The notes beneath the pieces are model-generated. The model searched no databases. It was not told where the DNA came from and was given only the letters and a program-made list of their open reading frames with translations. Shown in pieces: positions 7,853 through 15,892 of a DNA stretch of 64,000 nt. Numbering within the stretch: position 1 is the first letter of the stretch; every line of letters starts with the position of its first letter. This DNA comes from Oleiagrimonas sp964608595 (GTDB taxonomy: Bacteria; Pseudomonadota; Gammaproteobacteria; Xanthomonadales; Rhodanobacteraceae). The translations under genes were made by a program, and so were the position numbers. The stretch spans positions 1 to 64,000 of the forward strand of contig CAZSOU010000003.1 of NCBI GenBank assembly GCA_964608595.1, given 5' to 3'.

Positions 7853-8128
7853 ATGGTTCGTATTCGTCTGGCTCGTGGCGGCGCCAAGGGCCGTCCGTTC
7901 TATCACATCGTGGTCGCCGACCAGCGCAGCCGTCGCGACGGTCGCAACATCGAGCGCCTGGGTTATTTCAACCCGGTGGCCTCCGGTTCCGACAAGCGCC
8001 TGGTGCTGGACGTGGAAAAGGTCAACGCCTGGGTCGCCAAGGGCGCCCAGATGAGCGACAAGGTCCGCGCCCTGGTCAAGGAAGCCGGCAAGCAGCCGGC
8101 CGTCGCGTCCGAGGAAAAGGCGGCCTGA
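7853..8128 (+). CDS. rpsP: 30S ribosomal protein S16
   Basis: S16 is a primary 16S rRNA-binding protein needed for 30S assembly. The 91-residue sequence opens MVRIRLARGGAKGRPFY and contains RDGRNIERLGYFNP, both diagnostic of the family; the C-terminal ~15 residues are a variable tail. It is the first gene of rpsP-rimM-trmD-rplS, 2 bases before rimM. ATG 7853 is the only start giving the conserved N-terminus. Confidence 0.98.
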   Translation: MVRIRLARGGAKGRPFYHIVVADQRSRRDGRNIERLGYFNPVASGSDKRLVLDVEKVNAWVAKGAQMSDKVRALVKEAGKQPAVASEEKAA

Positions 8129-8130
8129 GC

Positions 8131-8646
8131 ATGACCGAACCCGGTCGGCGCGTCCCGGTGGGGCGCATCGTCGGGGTTTTCGGTGTGCGTGGCGAGGTCA
8201 AGCTGGAATCCTGGACCGAGCCGCGCGAACGCATCTTCGACTACCAGCCCTGGCAGCTTGCATCAGCGCCGGGCGAAATGGACACGGTGGACGAAGTGCG
8301 CGGCAGGAAGCAGGGCAAGGGCCTGGTGGCCTCGCTGCCGGGAGTGGATGACCGGGACCGGGCCGCGGCACTGGTCGGTACCGACATCCTGGTCGACCGC
8401 GACCAGCTTCCGCCACCGGGTGAGGGTGCGTACTACTGGGCCGATCTGGAAAGCCTGGAAGTGGTCACCGTCGAGGGCGTGCCGCTGGGCCGGGTCAGCC
8501 ATCTGGTCGCCACCGGTGCCAACGACGTGCTCGTGGTACGTGGCGGCAAAAAGGAGCATCTGCTGCCGTTCGTGATGGAGCGATACGTCAGGGAAGTGGA
8601 CATGGAGGCCGGGCGCATCGTCGTCGACTGGGACCCGGACTTCTGA
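8131..8646 (+). CDS. rimM: Ribosome maturation factor RimM
   Basis: RimM assists maturation of the 30S head and binds S19. The 171-residue protein has the N-terminal beta-barrel (VPVGRIVGVFGVRGEVK) and the C-terminal PRC-barrel (YYWADLESLEVV through HLLPFV). It is encoded 2 bases after rpsP and 39 bases before trmD in the classical operon, coupling ribosome assembly factors with tRNA modification. Length is typical. Confidence 0.97.
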   Translation: MTEPGRRVPVGRIVGVFGVRGEVKLESWTEPRERIFDYQPWQLASAPGEMDTVDEVRGRKQGKGLVASLPGVDDRDRAAALVGTDILVDRDQLPPPGEGAYYWADLESLEVVTVEGVPLGRVSHLVATGANDVLVVRGGKKEHLLPFVMERYVREVDMEAGRIVVDWDPDF

Positions 8647-8685
8647 TTTACGGCGGCCGCGGTCGCCAGCGACAGAGAGGGAACC

Positions 8686-9438
8686 ATGCGCATCGACGTC
8701 GTTACGCTGTTTCCCGAATTCATCGCCCGCTGCGCCGATGTCGGCGTGGTGGGCAGGGCGCGGCAGCGTGGTCTGCTCCAGGTGGAAACCTGGAACCCGC
8801 GTGATTTCGCCCGCGACAATTACCGTACCGTGGATGCGCGCCCGTTTGGCGGCGGCCCCGGCATGGTGATGATGATCGAGCCGTTGCGCGCCACGCTGGC
8901 CGCTGCACGGCAGGCGTCGGAGGAGCCGGCGCATGTGGTCTACCTCAGCCCGCAGGGAGCCAGGCTGACGCAGGACAGAACCAGGAAGCTGGCAGCGATG
9001 CCGCGCCTGACCCTGCTCTGCGGAAGGTACGAGGGAGTGGACGAGCGCCTGCTGGCGCACGAAGTCGACGAGGAACTTTCCATCGGCGATTACGTGTTGT
9101 CCGGTGGGGAGCTGGCTGCGGCAGTCGTCATCGATGCCGTGGGCCGCTTGCAGGACGGTGCGTTGAACGACGCACAGTCGGCCGAGCAGGATTCGTTTGA
9201 AGGCGGCCTGCTGGACTGTCCCCATTACACGCGTCCCGTCGAGGACGTGCTGGGAACAGTGCCGCAGGTATTGCAATCGGGCGACCACGCGGCGATTCGC
9301 CGTTGGCGCCGGAAGCAGTCGCTGGGGCGGACCTGGCTCCGGCGACCCGACCTGCTGGCGCAATGCGTGCTGGATGACGAGTCTCGCGCATTGCTGGATG
9401 AATTTCGCCGCGAGTACTTCGCGGCCCGACGAACTTGA
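8686..9438 (+). CDS. trmD: tRNA (guanine-37-N1)-methyltransferase TrmD
   Basis: TrmD uses S-adenosylmethionine to methylate G37 next to the anticodon, preventing +1 frameshifting. The 250-residue protein starts MRIDVVTLFPEF and contains the trefoil-knot SAM-binding motifs CGRYEGVDERL and SIGDYVLSGGELA, plus the substrate motif HYTRP. A purine-rich GAGAGGGAA precedes ATG 8686. It is the third gene of the rpsP operon. Confidence 0.98.
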   Translation: MRIDVVTLFPEFIARCADVGVVGRARQRGLLQVETWNPRDFARDNYRTVDARPFGGGPGMVMMIEPLRATLAAARQASEEPAHVVYLSPQGARLTQDRTRKLAAMPRLTLLCGRYEGVDERLLAHEVDEELSIGDYVLSGGELAAAVVIDAVGRLQDGALNDAQSAEQDSFEGGLLDCPHYTRPVEDVLGTVPQVLQSGDHAAIRRWRRKQSLGRTWLRRPDLLAQCVLDDESRALLDEFRREYFAARRT

Positions 9439-9481
9439 GGCCATACCGGGCCCCAAAAACTGGAAAAATTGGTGGTGTGCC

Positions 9482-9934
9482 ATGAACAAGATCATTGAAC
9501 AGTTCGAGACCGAGCAGATGACCCGCCAGCTGCCGGACTTCGGCCCGGGCGACACGGTTGTGGTCAACGTGAAGGTGAAGGAAGGCAATCGCGAGCGCGT
9601 CCAGGCGTTCGAGGGTGTCGTCATCGCCAAGCGCAACCGCGGTCTGCATTCGGCTTTCACCGTGCGCAAGATTTCGCACGGCACCGGCGTGGAGCGCGTG
9701 TTCCAGTCGCACAGCTCGCAGATCGACTCGGTGTCGGTCAAGCGCAAGGGCAAGGTGCGCGGCGCCAAGTTGTATTACTTGCGTGGTCTGGAAGGCAAGG
9801 CTGCCCGCATCAAGGAAGACATTGCCGCCGCCGCTGAAGCCAAGGCTGCCAAGAAAGCGGCCGCCAAGGCCGAGTCGAAGAAAGCACCCAAGGCGAAGGC
9901 CGAAGAAGCTCCGGCTGCCGACGCCGCCGAGTAA
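9482..9934 (+). CDS. rplS: 50S ribosomal protein L19 with Ala/Lys-rich tail
   Basis: L19 sits at the 30S-50S interface. ATG 9482 gives MNKIIEQFETEQM; the core runs to about residue 113 with FEGVVIAKRNRGL, VFQSHSSQID and AKLYYLR. The protein is 150 residues against a usual ~115; the extra C-terminus is low-complexity Ala/Lys/Glu (AKAAKKAAAKAESKKAPKAK), a tail seen in several proteobacterial lineages and probably exposed on the ribosome. Last gene of the operon, followed by a strong hairpin. Confidence 0.97.
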   Translation: MNKIIEQFETEQMTRQLPDFGPGDTVVVNVKVKEGNRERVQAFEGVVIAKRNRGLHSAFTVRKISHGTGVERVFQSHSSQIDSVSVKRKGKVRGAKLYYLRGLEGKAARIKEDIAAAAEAKAAKKAAAKAESKKAPKAKAEEAPAADAAE

Positions 9935-9957
9935 GCCTCTGCTGCAGGTTTGATCAA

Positions 9958-9985
9958 ACGCCGCGCAGGTTGTCCTGCGCGGCGT
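9958..9985 (+). terminator. Hairpin terminator after rplS
   Basis: A perfect 12-bp stem (ACGCCGCGCAGG / CCTGCGCGGCGT) with a TTGT loop begins 24 bases after the rplS stop. The tail is not U-rich, so termination may be partial or assisted. Confidence 0.7.
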
Positions 9986-10355
9986 TCGTGTGCACGTCAT
10001 TTACTGGCTGACGGATGCTCTTGACGCCCTTCGACGGATGGTTTCGTGTATGGCGGGTCGCTCGTGGTCGGGTGATTCCGCACACTGTGCCAGCACACCC
10101 TGCCCGATTGAGCAGGCCGCACTTGGCGGTTTTCGACCGGTGGGTCTCGAAGTCGCTTTGACGTTGGCGCGCATGCTTCACCGGAAGCCGTTCGTTCTTG
10201 TTCCCGACTGCGGGTGACGCCGCGTATCGAACCATGGACGGCGCAGAGTCACCGAGTCAATCGGTGCCGTACATGAGGATGTTTCGTGCCGACACGCGGC
10301 AGGCGGTGAGGTGTGAAGGCCAGAAGCCTGGCTTCGCCGTTCAGCAGCCAAACGG
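9986..10355. other. Intergenic region, rplS to folE2 (convergent)
   Basis: No convincing gene lies here; short ORFs have no family resemblance and no ribosome binding site. The only structure noted is an imperfect hairpin at about 10315-10335 (GAAG-g-CCAG AAGC CTGGCTTC). It is placed to act as a terminator for folE2 on the minus strand. Confidence 0.4.
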
Positions 10356-11312
10356 TCAATCGTCGATGGCGGATGCGCCATAACCACCCGCAACCCCCTT
10401 GCTGGCATATGCCACCGCATCATGCGGATGCAGGCTTTCCTCGTGGCTCACGCGCACGGCGAAGTCGGCGATCGTGTCATCTTTGCGCAAGGCGGTCTGG
10501 ATGCGCCGGGCGGCGTCCTCGCAGAACAGCAGATTGCCGCCATTGGCCAGAGCGAATGCTTGTTCGTCTTCGCGTTTGACCGCCGTTTGCACGGGCGTTC
10601 CCAGTGCCGACTCCACGCGATCGATGAGCGCTGTCGGATCGAAACCGAACGACGGTTCGGGACGGATGCGCAGGGTGGCAATGCTGCGTTGCGCGTGCGG
10701 GGTGGCGAGGATGCCTTGTTCGCTGCCCAGCCACGACAGGATCGTCTCGCGATCAAGCTTGGCGCCGGGGCCGAAATCCTGTGCGAACTGTTGCTGGATC
10801 AATTGCCGCGACAGCGCCGCCGATGCCGGACAGGTCGACGAATAAATCACGTCGGTGGACAGTTCGACCTGGAAATCCCGATCGTCCATTTGTGCCTCGA
10901 TGCGAATCGGATAGGCCCGCCAGCCGTTGTTGCCGCTTTTGAGCGCGGGACGGCGTACCAGTTGCTCATAGCGGATGCGGATGCGCGCCTGGCCGGAAAG
11001 ATCCGCGTGCGAGGCCAGAAAATCACGCAACAACGTACGCAACAGGCACGGCGTCAGTGTTTCGTTGGCCAGTGCCTTCTCCACCATCAGATACAGACGC
11101 GACATGTGAATGCCGCGGGCATCAGCGCGTTCGAGACTGACATGCGCATCCACGCGCGCGCTGGCGCGCTGCGGGGCATTGCCCTGGCTCGCCACTTGAA
11201 CGGGCACCTGGATGTTGTTCATGCCTACCCAATCCAGCGTACCGTCGAGATGCGGTTGCGCCTGATGGGCCACGTCGGGGAGGTCACGGGCGGTGTTGGA
11301 ATCAGCGGCCAT
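10356..11312 (-). CDS. folE2: GTP cyclohydrolase I type IB (FolE2)
   Basis: FolE2 converts GTP to dihydroneopterin triphosphate, the first step of folate synthesis (and, in some bacteria, of queuosine synthesis). It replaces zinc-dependent FolE and works with other metals. The 318-residue protein shows the FolE2/MptA signatures: MSRLYLMVEKAL, the metal-ligand Cys in SSTCPASAALS, LFCEDAARR and VSHEESLHPHDAVAY near the C-terminus. It is the last gene of the minus-strand run from mtaD, about 50 bases after the squalene-synthase-like gene. No folE is visible here; queE and queC are encoded at 32.5-34 kb. Confidence 0.95.
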   Translation of the reverse strand: MAADSNTARDLPDVAHQAQPHLDGTLDWVGMNNIQVPVQVASQGNAPQRASARVDAHVSLERADARGIHMSRLYLMVEKALANETLTPCLLRTLLRDFLASHADLSGQARIRIRYEQLVRRPALKSGNNGWRAYPIRIEAQMDDRDFQVELSTDVIYSSTCPASAALSRQLIQQQFAQDFGPGAKLDRETILSWLGSEQGILATPHAQRSIATLRIRPEPSFGFDPTALIDRVESALGTPVQTAVKREDEQAFALANGGNLLFCEDAARRIQTALRKDDTIADFAVRVSHEESLHPHDAVAYASKGVAGGYGASAIDD

Positions 11313-11361
11313 GGCTATACGAGTGCGGGGAGATTCCGCTTACATGGGGTCTGGCGACAGT

Positions 11362-12207
11362 TTAATCAACTTGTGCACCACGTGCGGCTCGGGCGGCAGC
11401 CCAGGCCATGCGCAGGGTGCTCATTCCGGTCTGGTGTTTTTGCTCGTGGCGCAGGCGTGCCAGGGGGTGGTCGTTGCGCACGGCACGGCGCAACCATCGC
11501 TGACCGAGGCGGGCATCGAGGCCGCGAAACAGACTCACGGGGCCGGACAGTCGCCATGCGGAACGCCATTCGCGCAGGATATCCTGCAGGTGTTCGGCCA
11601 TTGCCGCGCGTCGTTGGGGGCTGTCCTTGGCCAGTGTGTTGCGATCCAGATCGTGACGCGCGAGGCGATCCATGGGCAGCGGCAAGCGCTCGACAGAGAC
11701 GTTTTCCTCGACCACGCTGATGGCCTGCAGCAGATAGTCCAGGCTTGCAAAACGCCCGGCGCGCGTCGGGTCGCCATCGGCGCCGAACGTGATCCGGGTT
11801 TCAAGCGCCGCGATCGCCCCGTGGAATGCCTGAGTGCGTTCGAGCTGGGTGGCGAAATCCGGCGCTGTCGACTGATCCTGGCGAACCAGCCCGGCGCTCA
11901 CCGGCGCCAGCCACAAAGCCGGATCGATGGCGCGGATATCGTCATCGGCGAACAGCGCCTTGATCAGTGGATGGCGCCCGCCGCTGACGGTGGCGCCGGC
12001 CAACTCTTCGCCCCACCAGTTGAGTTTGGCGGCCGCCACCTGCGGATCGCTGATGCCGTAGGTGGCGGTGATGAGCTCGTGCTCAAGCGCGCCGAAGATC
12101 AGCAACGCATCGCGCCGGGGAGCGGGCAGAAAGGGCTGTGCCTGATGACGCGCGGGGCGTGCAGCCAGCCATTTGTCGATGTAACCGTGAAGCGTGGGAT
12201 CGGTCAT
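11362..12207 (-). CDS. Squalene/phytoene synthase-like protein, probably non-catalytic
   Basis: This 281-residue all-alpha protein aligns with the squalene/phytoene synthase fold: KLNWWGEEL corresponds to the L-x-W-x-x-E-L helix, and YLLQAISVVEENVSVERLPLPMD to the second Asp-rich region followed by R-x-Y-L-P-x-D. Both Asp-rich metal-binding motifs are altered (ALEHELITA where D-D-x-x-D is expected; EENVS where D-x-x-E-D is expected). It is therefore probably not a prenyl-condensing enzyme, and more like the catalytically silent relatives (such as NDUFAF6) that act in complex assembly. Start codon overlaps the gph stop by 4 bases, so it is translationally coupled. Confidence 0.75.
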   Translation of the reverse strand: MTDPTLHGYIDKWLAARPARHQAQPFLPAPRRDALLIFGALEHELITATYGISDPQVAAAKLNWWGEELAGATVSGGRHPLIKALFADDDIRAIDPALWLAPVSAGLVRQDQSTAPDFATQLERTQAFHGAIAALETRITFGADGDPTRAGRFASLDYLLQAISVVEENVSVERLPLPMDRLARHDLDRNTLAKDSPQRRAAMAEHLQDILREWRSAWRLSGPVSLFRGLDARLGQRWLRRAVRNDHPLARLRHEQKHQTGMSTLRMAWAAARAARGAQVD

Positions 12208-12881
12208 GCCGGGAGATCGAGTCGGAGCAGGGCAGTCAGTTGATCGGGGTGGTCGACGACCTTGTCGGCTCCCCAGTCGTGAGGGTCGCCGCCGTCGAGA
12301 TAACCCCAGGCGACCGCGACGGTGTACAGTCCCGCGTCGCGGCCAGCCTGGATGTCACGCTGGTCATCGCCCACGAAAACGGTTTGCGCGGGCTTGATGC
12401 AGGCTTCGAGGCAAGCGTGCAACACCGGCGCGGGGTCGGGTTTGCGTTGCGCCAGGGTGTCACCGGCCACCACGCTGGCTGCGCGTTGCCACAGCCCCAT
12501 CTGCTCCAGCAGCGGCCGGGCGAGATACCCGGCCTTGTTGGTGACGATGCCCCAGGGAAGCCCGGCGGCTTCCAGCGCTTCGAGCAAGGGGTCGATACCA
12601 TCGAAAGCGTGCGTCATGTCGCCCATGACCGCGGCGTAGAGCTCGATGAAGCGCGGCATGCGCGCCTCGAGTGTTTCCGCATCGATATCCGGCCATGCCG
12701 TTTTCAGCACCGCCGTGGCGCCACGCGAGACCACATCGCGGATTGCATCGTAGGGGGCAATGGTGATGCCGGATTCGGCCGCCAGTGCTTCCAGTGCGGC
12801 ATACAGGCCGGGTGCGCTGTCGAGCAGCGTGCCGTCCAGGTCGAACAGTACGCCGGAAATCGGTCGGGGCAGGGGTTTCAT
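12204..12881 (-). CDS. gph: Phosphoglycolate phosphatase (HAD superfamily)
   Basis: Gph hydrolyses 2-phosphoglycolate, which arises during repair of oxidised DNA ends. The 225-residue protein has HAD motif I FDLDGTLLDS, motif II IVTNKAG, the motif III lysine in LAQRKPDPAP, and motif IV VGDDQRDI. ATG 12881 is chosen because it overlaps the ubiG stop by 4 bases; a much longer reading frame upstream is an artefact. In Xanthomonadales and pseudomonads gph and ubiG are commonly adjacent. HAD substrate assignment by context is good but not proven. Confidence 0.9.
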   Translation of the reverse strand: MKPLPRPISGVLFDLDGTLLDSAPGLYAALEALAAESGITIAPYDAIRDVVSRGATAVLKTAWPDIDAETLEARMPRFIELYAAVMGDMTHAFDGIDPLLEALEAAGLPWGIVTNKAGYLARPLLEQMGLWQRAASVVAGDTLAQRKPDPAPVLHACLEACIKPAQTVFVGDDQRDIQAGRDAGLYTVAVAWGYLDGGDPHDWGADKVVDHPDQLTALLRLDLPA

Positions 12882-13591
12882 GCCGGTTTGTGTGCGCTCA
12901 TGAGGTAGTTGACGGCGGCGTTTCTGCTCAGCCGGGCCTTGCGCGTGAGCGGGTTGTAGGCCATGCCGCTGACGTCGGTCAGATCCAGTCCGTTGTGACG
13001 CAGCAGTCGCGCCAGTTCGGACGGTTTGATGAATTGGCGGTAGTGGTGGGTGCCGCGCGGCAGCAGCCGCGCCACGTATTCGGCGCCGATGATGGCCGCG
13101 CCGAATGCCGCCGGCGTGCGGTTGAGCGTGGACATGAAAAGCTGGCCGTCGGGTTCCAGCATCGTCGCGAGGTCGGCCACCAATTCGGCCGGATCGGGCA
13201 CGTGTTCGATCAGTTCCATGCAGCACACGGCATCGAAGGAGGCGGGCTCGGCCGCCGCAAGATCGGCGGACGATTGCACGCGATAATCCACATCCAGCTC
13301 CGATTCGTGCAGATGCAGTTGCGCCACGTCGATCACGGCTTCGCCCATGTCGATGCCGACAACGTGGGCGCCGGCACGGGCCAGCGCCTCGCTCAGCAGG
13401 CCGCCGCCGCAACCCACGTCGGCCACGCGCGCGCCGGCAAGCGGCACTCGCGCGGCCACGTAGGCGGCACGCACCGGATTGAGATCATGCAGCGGGCGTG
13501 ATTCGCCGTCCGGATCCCACCAGCGTGAAGCCAGTTCTTCGAAGCGGGCGATTTCGCGGGGGCTGACGTTGGCGTGGGTTGCGTCGTTCAT
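12878..13591 (-). CDS. ubiG: Ubiquinone biosynthesis O-methyltransferase UbiG
   Basis: UbiG carries out both O-methylations of ubiquinone synthesis using SAM. The 237-residue protein has the conserved N-terminus FEELASRWWDPDGESRPLH and DLNPVRAAYV, SAM motif I VADVGCGGGLLSE, motif II CMELIEHVPDP, and the membrane-interaction region typical of UbiG. ATG 13591 yields the standard N-terminus. The stop overlaps the gph start by 4 bases and YciI ends 7 bases upstream, within the mtaD-yciI-ubiG-gph run. Confidence 0.95.
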   Translation of the reverse strand: MNDATHANVSPREIARFEELASRWWDPDGESRPLHDLNPVRAAYVAARVPLAGARVADVGCGGGLLSEALARAGAHVVGIDMGEAVIDVAQLHLHESELDVDYRVQSSADLAAAEPASFDAVCCMELIEHVPDPAELVADLATMLEPDGQLFMSTLNRTPAAFGAAIIGAEYVARLLPRGTHHYRQFIKPSELARLLRHNGLDLTDVSGMAYNPLTRKARLSRNAAVNYLMSAHKPA

Positions 13592-13598
13592 GCGGACA

Positions 13599-13853
13599 TT
13601 ATCGCGCGTTCCATTCGCGCACGTGGATGGTGGAAGCGCGGGTCTTGTGCAGAGGGTCGGCAAAAGCCGTCGCCTCGGCGGCGGGCATGTCTTCGGCAAG
13701 CAGCAGATAGGCACCGCCGCTGGCGTCGGCAAACGGGCCGGCCATTTCCAGGCATTCGCGTTTGCGCAAATCCTCGAGAAAAGCGGCATGGGCGGGGATG
13801 AGGCCGGCATCGAACCCCGGATTGCGCATGACGGTGACGAGGAAGCGTTTCAT
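13599..13853 (-). CDS. YciI-like small protein
   Basis: This 84-residue ferredoxin-like-fold protein of the YciI family (MKRFLVTVMRNPGFD, a central His, then GPFADASGGAYLL and a C-terminal strand) is of unknown biochemical role. The family includes proteins with a conserved His-Asp pair and relatives of chloromuconolactone-dehalogenase-type enzymes. It is coupled to mtaD by a 4-base overlap and lies 7 bases before ubiG. Its job in this operon is unknown. Confidence 0.8.
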   Translation of the reverse strand: MKRFLVTVMRNPGFDAGLIPAHAAFLEDLRKRECLEMAGPFADASGGAYLLLAEDMPAAEATAFADPLHKTRASTIHVREWNAR

Positions 13854-15184
13854 GCACGTTCCAGTGCGCTGATGCGTTCGCGCCAGGAGGCGGCTTTGGC
13901 TTTCAATGCGTCGACGTCCATGTGCGTCAGTTTGCGGTCGGCCAGGAGGCGTTTGCCGGCAATCCAGGTATCACTGACCAAGTGGCGTCCGCCGGCGTAC
14001 ACCAGTTGCGACACCACGTCGTAAAGCGGCGCGGTTTCCAGTCCGGTCATGCGCACGGCAGCAAGATCGGCTTGTTTGCCCGGTTCGATGGAACCGATCC
14101 GCGCATCCAGCCCCATGGCACGTGCCCCGCCCAGCGTTGCCGCGCGCAAAGCGGTCGTGGCGCTGAACGCATCGGCGCGCCCGGCCATGGCCTTGGCCAG
14201 CAAGGCGGCGGTGCGCACTTCGCCGAACATGTCCAGATCGTTGTTGGAGGCGCAGCCGTCGGTACCGATGGCGAGGTTGACGCCGGCCTGGTGGAATTTC
14301 TCCACGGGGCAGAAACCCGAGGCCAGTTTGAGGTTGGATTCGGGGCAGTGCACCACCGAGACGCCGTTTTCGGCGCAGGTGGCTATGTCCGCGTCACTGG
14401 CGGCCGTCATGTGCACGGCGACCAGGTGATCATTGACCAGGCCCAGCTTCTGCAGGCGCTGCATGGGCTTGAGTCCGTGATCGCGCTGGCTGTCGCTGAC
14501 TTCCTGCACGGTTTCCAGCAAGTGCAGGTGCACCGGCAGATCGAGTTGGTCGGAAAGGACGCGGATGCGCTCGAAACTCTCGTCCGAAACGGTGTAGGGC
14601 GCATGCGGCACGAATGATGTGGTCAACAGCGCTTCGCCGCGCAAGTCGTCATGCACGGCCAGTGCACGCTCGAAATATTCGTCCTGCGTTCGGGCCCACG
14701 GGCTGGCGAATTCGATGACCGGCAGACCGATACAGGCGCGGAAACCCAGACGCTTGTAGGTGGCGGCGATGGTGTCGGGGAAGAAATAGTTTTCGTTGGC
14801 GCAGGTGGTGCCGCCGCGCAGCATTTCCGCGACGGCGAGTTCGGTGCCGTCGCGGATGAACTCCGGACCCATCACGGCGGCTTCGATCGGCCAGATGTGC
14901 TCCTTGAGCCATGTCATCAGCGGCAGATCGTCGGCGACGCCGCGCATCAAGGTCATCGGGTTGTGCGTGTGCGCGTTGACCAGCCCGGGGATCAACGCGT
15001 GCTCGGTCAGGGCGATCGTTTCGGCAGGTGCGCAAGTATCGCGAGCGTCATCGATCGGCAGCACGGCAACGATGCTGTCGTCCCTGATGGCGACGGCGTG
15101 ATGTTCCAGCACGACGGCATCGGGCTCCACCGGGATGACCCAGCGCGCTTCGATGAGTTGGTCAACGGGTTGCCGTGATGCCAT
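13850..15184 (-). CDS. mtaD: 5'-methylthioadenosine/S-adenosylhomocysteine deaminase family (TRZ/ATZ hydrolase)
   Basis: This amidohydrolase deaminates MTA or SAH, products of SAM-dependent reactions. The 444-residue protein has the zinc motif NAHTHNPMTLMRG, the PLHLHLLET-type H-x-H-x-x-E-T, VHCPESNLKLASG and the metal Asp in GTDGCASNNDLDM. It heads the run mtaD-yciI-ubiG-gph. Since UbiG consumes SAM and releases SAH, a role in removing SAH fits the neighbourhood. Exact substrate preference (MTA, SAH or others) cannot be read from the sequence. Confidence 0.88.
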   Translation of the reverse strand: MASRQPVDQLIEARWVIPVEPDAVVLEHHAVAIRDDSIVAVLPIDDARDTCAPAETIALTEHALIPGLVNAHTHNPMTLMRGVADDLPLMTWLKEHIWPIEAAVMGPEFIRDGTELAVAEMLRGGTTCANENYFFPDTIAATYKRLGFRACIGLPVIEFASPWARTQDEYFERALAVHDDLRGEALLTTSFVPHAPYTVSDESFERIRVLSDQLDLPVHLHLLETVQEVSDSQRDHGLKPMQRLQKLGLVNDHLVAVHMTAASDADIATCAENGVSVVHCPESNLKLASGFCPVEKFHQAGVNLAIGTDGCASNNDLDMFGEVRTAALLAKAMAGRADAFSATTALRAATLGGARAMGLDARIGSIEPGKQADLAAVRMTGLETAPLYDVVSQLVYAGGRHLVSDTWIAGKRLLADRKLTHMDVDALKAKAASWRERISALERA

Positions 15185-15240
15185 CGATGTTCACCGTCGT
15201 TTGTCGGGAAGGCTGGGCCGAGGCCCATCATGCGGGATGT

Positions 15241-15807
15241 TTATTTCACGCGGCCGACGTACTCGCCGCTGCGCGTATCGACCTTGATCACCTCGTCCTG
15301 CGGCACGAACAGCGGGACACGCACCGTCGCACCGGTTTCCAGTTTGGCCGGCTTGCCGCCGCCACCGGAGGTGTCGCCGCGCACGCCCGGGTCGGTCTCG
15401 ACGATCTGCAGTTCCACGAAGTTGGGCGGCTGGACGGCGATCGGCGCACCATTGAACAGGGTCACCACGCATTCTTCTTCGCCCTTGAGCCACTGCGCGG
15501 CGTCGCCCATGGCGTTCTTGTCGGCCTGATGCTGCTCGAATGTGTTGGGGTCCATGAAGTGCCAGAACTCGCCGTCGCTGTACAGATACTGCATGTCGGT
15601 TTCGAGCACGTCGGCGCCTTCGAACGACTCGCTGGATTTCAGCGTCTTTTCGGTCGTGCGTCCGTTCAGCAGGTTGCGGATCTTGATGCGGGTGAAGGCC
15701 TGGCCCTTGCCGGGCTTGATGAAATCGGCATCAACGATGCTGTAGGGGTCGCCGTCGACGAGGATCTTGACGCCGGGTTTGACGTCGTTCAGTCCATAGC
15801 TTGCCAT
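15241..15807 (-). CDS. efp: Elongation factor P
   Basis: EF-P rescues ribosomes stalled at polyproline stretches. The 188-residue protein has the KOW-like domain I with Lys34 in IKPGKGQAF, the residue modified by (R)-beta-lysine, and OB domains II and III ending in SGEYVGRVK. Lys34 and divergently encoded EpmB indicate the E. coli-type beta-lysylation pathway; EpmA is not in this window. ATG 15807 is the standard start and follows GGAG. Confidence 0.98.
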   Translation of the reverse strand: MASYGLNDVKPGVKILVDGDPYSIVDADFIKPGKGQAFTRIKIRNLLNGRTTEKTLKSSESFEGADVLETDMQYLYSDGEFWHFMDPNTFEQHQADKNAMGDAAQWLKGEEECVVTLFNGAPIAVQPPNFVELQIVETDPGVRGDTSGGGGKPAKLETGATVRVPLFVPQDEVIKVDTRSGEYVGRVK

Positions 15808-15845
15808 GCGGATACTCCGGAACGAAAAGCCGCACGGAACGCGGC

Positions 15846-15851
15846 TACAAT
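15846..15851 (+). promoter_or_regulatory. -10 element of epmB promoter
   Basis: TACAAT (context GCTACAATGAGG) lies in the 85-base efp/epmB divergent gap. A transcript start near 15858 would leave a 35-nt leader to ATG 15893 but only 11 nt to ATG 15869, which favours the downstream start. Confidence 0.45.
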
Positions 15852-15892
15852 GAGGGTTTTACCGGCGTATGCCACCGGCTTCGGAATTGCCC

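Noticed and set aside
9986..10355. Short ORFs (about 60-90 codons) between rplS and folE2
   Set aside because: No ribosome binding sites, no family and inconsistent frames; treated as non-coding.
12204..13412. Long N-terminal extension of gph
   Set aside because: The extension overlaps ubiG in another frame and has Arg-rich low-complexity composition; the HAD domain starts at 12881.
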